From: an uncultured Butyrivibrio sp.
GTDB taxonomy: Bacteria > Bacillota > Clostridia > Lachnospirales > Lachnospiraceae
Direction of reading: 5' to 3'
Assembly (NCBI GenBank): GCA_910577605.1
Contig: CAJTON010000001.1
Span: forward strand, 72,908-94,531
DNA: 21,624 nt
Positions 16,525 through 21,624 of the stretch are shown here, piece by piece. Numbering within the stretch: the stretch's first letter is position 1; each line of letters starts with the position of its first letter. The notes below the pieces were generated by a model, which worked only from the letters and a program-made list of their open reading frames with translations, did no database searches and was not told the DNA's origin. The position numbers and the translations under genes were made by a program.

Positions 16525-19161
16525 ATGAGCAAGGAGCTTGAAAAAAATTACAACCCTTCGGAGATTGAGGGCAGGCTTTATGAAAAATGGCAGAACCGCG
16601 GATATTTTCACGCGAAGCCCGACAAGACAAAGAAGCCGTTTACTATCGTCATGCCGCCTCCTAATATAACCGGACAGCTGCATATGGGACACGCTCTCGA
16701 CAATACTTTGCAGGATATTCTTATACGCTTCAAAAGAATGCAGGGCTACGAGGCTTTGTGGGTCCCGGGAACCGACCACGCGTCCATCGCGACCGAGGTG
16801 AAGGTAGTGGAGGCTATCGCCAAGGAGGGGCTTACAAAAGAAAGCCTCGGACGCGAGAAATTCCTTGAGCGCGTATGGGACTGGAAAAAGGAATACGGCG
16901 GCCGCATTGTCAGCCAGCTAAAGAAAATGGGTTCCTCCGCGGACTGGGACAGGGAACGATTCACTATGGACGAGGGCTGCAATAAAGCGGTACGCGAGGT
17001 TTTTGTAAAGCTTTACGATAAGGGACTTATTTACAGGGGCAGAAGAATAATCAACTGGTGCCCGTGCTGTCTTACCTCGATTTCAGACGCAGAGGTGGAG
17101 TATGAGGAGCAGGCGGGACATTTCTGGCATCTAAGATACCCGCTTTCGGACGGCAGCGGCTTTATCGAGATGGCGACAACAAGACCGGAGACGATGCTGG
17201 GAGATACGGCGGTCGCGGTTAATTCCGATGACGAAAGATACAAGTCCTATGTGGGAAAAACGGTGATACTTCCGCTGGTACACAGGGAGATCCCCATAAT
17301 TGCCGACAGCTATGTAGATATGGAATTCGGTACGGGCGTGGTTAAAATAACCCCCGCCCACGACCCCAACGATTTTGAGGTCGGAAAAAGACACGGCCTG
17401 CCTGTTGTAAACGTGCTTACCGACGACGCGAAAATAACGGACGATTACCCCAGGTACGCGGGAATGGACCGTTATGAGGCAAGGGAGGCGATAGTCGCGG
17501 ATCTGCGCGCGGAGGGCGCCCTCGTTGAGATAGAGGACTATACTCATAATGTCGGTACCTGCTACAGATGCCATACGACCGTCGAGCCGAGGGTATCCAT
17601 GCAGTGGTTCGTAAAGATGGAGGAGCTTGCGAAGCCCGCGATCGAGGCGGTGAAATCCGGTGAAACCAGATTTGTTCCCGAATATTTTGACAAGACTTAT
17701 TTTCACTGGCTTGAAAATATAAAGGACTGGTGTATTTCAAGACAGCTCTGGTGGGGGCACAGGATTCCTGCCTTCTACTGCGACGGCTGCGGGGAAACGG
17801 TAGTTACCAAAGACGCTTCGGCGGTATGCCCCAAGTGCGGGAAGCCCATGCGTCAGGACCCTGATACTCTCGACACATGGTTTTCGTCGGCGCTCTGGCC
17901 GTTTTCGACGCTCGGCTGGCCGGAAAAGACGGAGGATCTGGAGTATTTTTATCCCACCAGCACGCTTGTGACGGGTTATGACATTATTTTGTTCTGGGTA
18001 ATAAGAATGATGTTTTCTGGAATCGAGCATACGGGAAAAGCGCCGTTTGACACTATTTTTATACACGGGCTCGTAAGGGATTCGCAGGGACGCAAAATGA
18101 GCAAATCGCTGAATAACGGAATCGACCCGCTTGAGGTGATAGATAAGTACGGAGCCGACGCTCTGAGGCTGACGCTTATTACCGGCAACGCTCCCGGAAA
18201 CGATATGCGCTTCTATTGGGAAAGAGTGGAGGCAAGCAGGAATTTTGCCAATAAGGTTTGGAACGCTTCAAGATTTATAATGATGAATCTTGACAAGGCG
18301 CAGGTAGACGATATGAAGCCCGAGGCCCTTACCGACGCGGATAAATGGATCCTTTCAAAGGTGAATACGCTTGCCGCCGAGGTTACCGAGAATATGGAAA
18401 AATACGAGCTGGGAGTCGCGGTCCAGAAGGTTTACGATTTCATATGGGAGGAGTTCTGCGACTGGTATATCGAGATGGTAAAGCCGCGCCTTTACAACGA
18501 CGGGGATTCTACCAAGGCGGCGGCGCTGTGGACGCTAAAGACCGTTCTTATCAGTTCGCTCAAGCTTCTGCATCCGTATATGCCTTTTGTCACCGAGGAA
18601 ATATTCTGCAATCTTTCCGACGAGGAGTCCATAATGATCTCTTCGTGGCCAAAGTTCAAGGAGGAGTGGAATTTCGAGAAGGAGGAGCGCGCGGTCGAAA
18701 CCATTAAGGAGGCTGTGCGCGGTATCCGCAACACGAGAGCCGGAATGAACGTGCCGCCCAGCCGCAAGGCGAAGGTCTATGTAGTTACCGACGACAAAGA
18801 AACGGCGGATATTTTCCTTGACGGAAAGGTATTTTTCACCACGCTCGCGTATGCGTCCGAGGTAAGTATCCAAAGCGACAAAAACGGAATCGACGACGAC
18901 GCGGTAGCCGTTCTTATACCCAAAGCGTCCGTATATATGCCGTTTGCCGAGCTGGTAGATATTGAAAAAGAAATCGAGCGCTTAAACGCCGAGAAAAACC
19001 GTCTTGAAGGCGAGCTTAAGAGGGTGAACGGAATGCTCGGCAACGAAAAATTCGTTTCCAAAGCCCCCGCCGCCAAGCTTCAGGAAGAAAAAGACAAGCT
19101 GGAAAAATATACCACCATGATGCGGCAGGTGGAAGACAGACTTGCACATCTTTCCCGATAA
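16525..19161 (+). CDS. valS: Valine--tRNA ligase
   Basis: This 878-residue class I synthetase charges tRNA-Val. PPPNITGQLHMGHALD holds the HIGH-type motif HMGH (53-56) and the KMSKS motif is at 524-528. The editing domain between them is present (MATTRPETMLGDTAVAV; then GTGVVKITPAHDPND). A Cys-rich CDGCGE / CPKCGK pair suggests a zinc knuckle. The anticodon-binding domain and the C-terminal coiled-coil arm (EIERLNAEKNRLEGELKRV) complete it. AAGGAG 8 nt upstream decides the ATG at 16525 over a GTG nine bases earlier. Regulation is by the T-box in its leader. A promoter for the next transcript lies in its last codons. Confidence 0.98.
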   Translation: MSKELEKNYNPSEIEGRLYEKWQNRGYFHAKPDKTKKPFTIVMPPPNITGQLHMGHALDNTLQDILIRFKRMQGYEALWVPGTDHASIATEVKVVEAIAKEGLTKESLGREKFLERVWDWKKEYGGRIVSQLKKMGSSADWDRERFTMDEGCNKAVREVFVKLYDKGLIYRGRRIINWCPCCLTSISDAEVEYEEQAGHFWHLRYPLSDGSGFIEMATTRPETMLGDTAVAVNSDDERYKSYVGKTVILPLVHREIPIIADSYVDMEFGTGVVKITPAHDPNDFEVGKRHGLPVVNVLTDDAKITDDYPRYAGMDRYEAREAIVADLRAEGALVEIEDYTHNVGTCYRCHTTVEPRVSMQWFVKMEELAKPAIEAVKSGETRFVPEYFDKTYFHWLENIKDWCISRQLWWGHRIPAFYCDGCGETVVTKDASAVCPKCGKPMRQDPDTLDTWFSSALWPFSTLGWPEKTEDLEYFYPTSTLVTGYDIILFWVIRMMFSGIEHTGKAPFDTIFIHGLVRDSQGRKMSKSLNNGIDPLEVIDKYGADALRLTLITGNAPGNDMRFYWERVEASRNFANKVWNASRFIMMNLDKAQVDDMKPEALTDADKWILSKVNTLAAEVTENMEKYELGVAVQKVYDFIWEEFCDWYIEMVKPRLYNDGDSTKAAALWTLKTVLISSLKLLHPYMPFVTEEIFCNLSDEESIMISSWPKFKEEWNFEKEERAVETIKEAVRGIRNTRAGMNVPPSRKAKVYVVTDDKETADIFLDGKVFFTTLAYASEVSIQSDKNGIDDDAVAVLIPKASVYMPFAELVDIEKEIERLNAEKNRLEGELKRVNGMLGNEKFVSKAPAAKLQEEKDKLEKYTTMMRQVEDRLAHLSR

Positions 19162-19170
19162 TGGTATAAT
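19142..19170 (+). promoter_or_regulatory. Promoter at the end of valS, facing the structured element
   Basis: TTGCAC (19142-19147), a 17-bp spacer and a perfect TATAAT (19165-19170) straddle the valS stop codon. Predicted start is near 19177, seven bases before the 12-bp inverted repeat. Confidence 0.7.
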
Positions 19171-19183
19171 GTTCGCGAAAATA

Positions 19184-19393
19184 TTCAGCAGTGCGAAAAC
19201 AGACAGAGGCAGCCTTGCCGCTTGCGGCAAAGGATGACTATGTATGTTTTCATAGGGTGCTAAGCGCCGGTGGCGCCTGTTCAGCACGGACCGAAGCGGA
19301 GCGTAGAGGAAGCCCGCGAGCGAAAAGGCGCAAAGCGGCTTTGAGCTAGCACTGCTGAAAGCAGCGGATAGAGTATCAACGCGCACTGCTGAA
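19184..19393 (+). ncRNA. 210-bp structured element with 12-bp closing repeats: RNA candidate or MITE-like repeat
   Basis: TTCAGCAGTGCG (19184-19195) and its exact complement CGCACTGCTGAA (19382-19393) bound the element. Inside are four local hairpins: CCTTGCCG-cttg-CGGCAAAGG, GTGCT/AGCAC over GCGCC-ggt-GGCGC, a GAAGCC(C)GC/GCGGCTT arm, and CTGCT-gaa-AGCAG. The end-repeat motif recurs inside (AGCACTGCTGAA near 19350; TTCAGCAC at 19280-19287). No open frame or transposase is present. A strong promoter sits directly upstream, favouring a transcribed RNA with a closing helix. The absence of an obvious U-rich terminator and the internal motif repeats leave a mobile repeat possible. I do not recognise RNase P, SRP, tmRNA or 6S signatures in it. 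Confidence 0.5.
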
Positions 19394-19444
19394 TGGCGCG
19401 CGACGCGCGGCTGTATTCAAATAATAGGAGTAAGCACAGGCCTA
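19394..19444 (+). other. Gap between the structured element and the glycosyltransferase gene
   Basis: The gap holds a tiny palindromic hairpin, CGCGC-gac-GCGCG (19397-19409), with no T-run. It also holds AGGAG (19426-19430), which is 14 nt from the ATG, longer than usual; the nearer AGG (19438-19440) is weak. Confidence 0.5.
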
Positions 19445-20515
19445 ATGAAAATAAGTGTTATTTTACCATCACTCAACCCGGACGAAAAGCTTATGCTTGT
19501 CGTAAACGGCTTGATTGCCGAGGGCTTTGACGATATCGTTATTGTGAACGACGGCAGTGACGCGGCCCATATGGAGCCGTTTTTTGAAGCGGACAAGCTT
19601 TCTCAGGTGACGCTGCTGACGCATGAAGTCAACAAGGGAAAAGGTCGCGCGCTTAAAACCGCTTTTGAATACTGCGCGGCGAACAGACCTGATATTGACG
19701 GAGTGGTTACCGTTGACGGCGACAATCAGCATAAGCCGTCGGATATAAAGGCCTGCTGTGAGGCCATGGTATCGCACGGAAACAAAGTCATACTCGGATG
19801 CCGTGATTTTTCGGGTCCGGATGTTCCCGCGAAAAGCAAGGTCGGCAATAATATAACAAAATTTGTGTTCAGATTTGCCTGCGGCATAAAAATTACTGAC
19901 ACGCAGACCGGACTCAGGGCAATTCCCGCCCGGTATCTTGATTTTATGTCAAAGATAAAGGGGGAGCGGTTCGAGTACGAGACGCAGATGCTTCTTGAAA
20001 TGAACAAAAGGCAGATCGGGTTTTGCGAGGTCACGATAGAAACCGTATATATTGAAGAAAATTCGGGGACGCATTTTCATCCGTTCAGGGATTCCATAAA
20101 GATATATATGGTTATACTTAAATTTATATTCAGCTCGCTTATGTCGTTTGCGATAGACTATGTGCTTTTTCTTGTTATTTCGCTTATAATAGGGGACAGG
20201 CTTGACAGATGGGCGAAGGTGCTTATAGCGACGGCGGGAGCGAGAGTCGTTTCGTCGGCGTTTAATTTTGTTTTTAACCGTAAGGCTGTATTTGACTCAA
20301 ACGCGCCTGTGAGCAGGTCGATGCCGAGATATTATCTGCTCTGCGTATGTCAGGCTGCGGTTTCCTACGGACTTGTATATCTGCTTTCGGATGTTATCGA
20401 GGCGAAGGATTTTCTGACTTCGCTCATAAAAATACTCGTGGACGTCGTGCTTTTTATTCTGAGCTTTCAGATTCAGAGAAGATGGGTGTTCGCGGCGCAT
20501 AAGAGGGAGGATTAA
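19445..20515 (+). CDS. GT2 glycosyltransferase fused to a GtrA-like membrane domain
   Basis: Residues 1 to about 220 form a family 2 glycosyltransferase of the dolichol/undecaprenyl-phosphate sugar type. It has VNDGS (34-38), the metal-binding DGD in VDGDNQH (91-93) and the TDTQTGLR block (151-158). Residues about 228-352 are a GtrA-like domain with four membrane helices. The fusion suggests that a sugar is loaded on a lipid carrier and moved across the membrane in one protein, a role inferred from the separate families. Total length is 356 residues. The start has only a weak or distant SD. The next gene begins two bases after its stop, so the two are probably translated together. Confidence 0.92.
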   Translation: MKISVILPSLNPDEKLMLVVNGLIAEGFDDIVIVNDGSDAAHMEPFFEADKLSQVTLLTHEVNKGKGRALKTAFEYCAANRPDIDGVVTVDGDNQHKPSDIKACCEAMVSHGNKVILGCRDFSGPDVPAKSKVGNNITKFVFRFACGIKITDTQTGLRAIPARYLDFMSKIKGERFEYETQMLLEMNKRQIGFCEVTIETVYIEENSGTHFHPFRDSIKIYMVILKFIFSSLMSFAIDYVLFLVISLIIGDRLDRWAKVLIATAGARVVSSAFNFVFNRKAVFDSNAPVSRSMPRYYLLCVCQAAVSYGLVYLLSDVIEAKDFLTSLIKILVDVVLFILSFQIQRRWVFAAHKRED

Positions 20516-20517
20516 TA

Positions 20518-21624
20518 ATGGCAAAAGGGAGATCGAAGGGGAAAAAAGTCGCTGCGGCGATAGGACATTTTTTTACCGTTGTATTTTCTACGCTCGCGGT
20601 TATTTTTGTCGGACTGTATTTTTCCATGTGGATATTCTGCCACGGTCCGTCAGTCGCTGCGAGGGATCTTTTCGTGGGGACCGTGCTTGAGACAGGAGCG
20701 ATGAAATTCCTTGCGAGATGGTATTTCAGCAAGGAGGAGATACTTCGCATCACCGACAATAATTCCATGAAGCCTAATGAGAATCAGGTCGATCCGGGGC
20801 TGATCGACGTTCCCGGTAAAAACGACAATAACGGCGACGATAAAAAGCCGCCCAAAAACGATTTGGGATATGAGGATGATTTTGACGAAAACGGTATCGA
20901 GATATTCAATATTTCGGGACGTTCATATATGGGTAAATTAATGATAATAAAGGACCCGTCCAAAGTAAGGGTCGGCACGATATATCCGTGGTCCGACGAC
21001 AATAAAAGTAAGTACGGGGAAACGCTTGACAATCTTGTGACCGCGTCGGGCGCGATCGCCGGAGTAAACGGCGGAGAGTATTTCTCGGACGGTAACTGGG
21101 GCGGAAAGCCCAAGGGATTGGTCGTGTGCAACGGAGTTATACAGTACAATGTGCCGCAGTACGGCGACGTTATGGTAGGCTTTAACACCGACAACATTCT
21201 TGTTATAAGGGACATCGGAGGAATGAGCGCCGAGCAGGTCCAGACTGTCGTAGCGGAGAATAAAATAAGAGACGCCGTGAGCTTTAAGGACATTGACGAC
21301 GGTGATACCAATCATTTTACAAAGCTGATCATAAACGGAGAAGCGACGCAGATAAACGGCAACGGCAGCGGCGCGAATCCGAGGACGGTAATCGGACAGC
21401 GCAAGGACGGCGCGGTGATGCTTTTTGTGACCGACGGAAGAGGCCATGAGGGACATATTGGTGCGACGGCGGCGGACCTTATAAGCGTGATGCAGCAGTA
21501 CGGAGCCGTGAACGCCGCGAACCTTGACGGAGGAAGCTCCTCGTCGATGTACTATAACGGAGAATATGAAATGACAAGCGTTACTCTTTATTATTCGACC
21601 TCGTCATGGCGTCTTCCCACGGCT
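20518..21624 (+). CDS. Phosphodiester glycosidase (NAGPA) family protein, membrane-anchored, 3' end cut by window
   Basis: Codons run open from the ATG at 20518 to the window edge, 369 residues so far. After a basic start (MAKGRSKGKK) comes one membrane helix (about 15-40), then a low-complexity Asp/Asn/Lys/Pro linker (about 95-125). An extracellular NAGPA/DUF2233 domain follows with AGVNGGEYFS (181-190), NPRTVIGQRKDGAVMLFVTD and ANLDGGSSSSMYYNGE. Proteins with this domain cleave or process sugar phosphodiesters; in bacteria they are often linked to exopolysaccharide or wall glycans. A strong SD, GGGAGG (20505-20510), lies within the end of the previous gene. The domain looks nearly complete, so few residues are probably missing. 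Confidence 0.92.
   Translation, partial: MAKGRSKGKKVAAAIGHFFTVVFSTLAVIFVGLYFSMWIFCHGPSVAARDLFVGTVLETGAMKFLARWYFSKEEILRITDNNSMKPNENQVDPGLIDVPGKNDNNGDDKKPPKNDLGYEDDFDENGIEIFNISGRSYMGKLMIIKDPSKVRVGTIYPWSDDNKSKYGETLDNLVTASGAIAGVNGGEYFSDGNWGGKPKGLVVCNGVIQYNVPQYGDVMVGFNTDNILVIRDIGGMSAEQVQTVVAENKIRDAVSFKDIDDGDTNHFTKLIINGEATQINGNGSGANPRTVIGQRKDGAVMLFVTDGRGHEGHIGATAADLISVMQQYGAVNAANLDGGSSSSMYYNGEYEMTSVTLYYSTSSWRLPTA

Noticed and set aside
19177..19400. RNase P RNA, SRP RNA or tmRNA in the element after valS
   Set aside because: The segment GAGGAAGCCCG only partly resembles the RNase P core, and no other hallmark of these RNAs is present.

Overview
The window looks like chromosomal DNA of an anaerobic Gram-positive bacterium of class Clostridia, most likely Lachnospiraceae or a relative. 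The signs are a valine T-box in front of valS, a DUF4250 mini-gene, a DUF5717/DUF5716 gene pair, strong AG-rich Shine-Dalgarno sites, many sigma-A-type promoters with 17-bp spacers, and frequent ATA, CTT and AGG codons. I see no rRNA, tRNA, CRISPR, prophage or insertion sequence.

Left part (1-6095). A minus-strand pair, a CvpA-like membrane protein followed by a cytoplasmic sialate O-acetylesterase, ends in a strong terminator at the left edge. It diverges from clpB, which has its own promoter and a structured leader of about 100 nt. Convergent to clpB, and overlapping its end by 17 bp, is a 58-codon DUF4250 gene.

Centre-left (6114-9165). A four-helix membrane protein with an acidic tail is followed by a terminator-like hairpin that runs straight into a membrane-anchored polysaccharide deacetylase. 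Next comes a promoter and about 300 bp of hairpin-rich, apparently non-coding sequence in front of rarA. This is a candidate 6S-like RNA or long leader.

Centre (9191-16184). One promoter appears to drive four tightly packed genes. They encode a 1183-residue DUF5717 scaffold with beta domains and helical repeats, a DUF5716 protein that reads as a divergent Hsp70 (nucleotide domain plus beta substrate domain, with altered phosphate loops and no lid), a small TPR-like protein, and a two-helix membrane protein with long coiled coils. This is the best candidate for an undescribed system: a membrane-linked, chaperone-like complex of unknown substrate.

Right part (16195-21624). A complete T-box controls valS. 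A promoter inside the end of valS points at a 210-bp element closed by perfect 12-bp inverted repeats and holding four internal hairpins. It is either an unrecognised structured RNA or a MITE-like repeat. Last come a GT2-GtrA fusion glycosyltransferase and a membrane-anchored phosphodiester glycosidase, cut by the window edge, which together suggest cell-surface glycan work.
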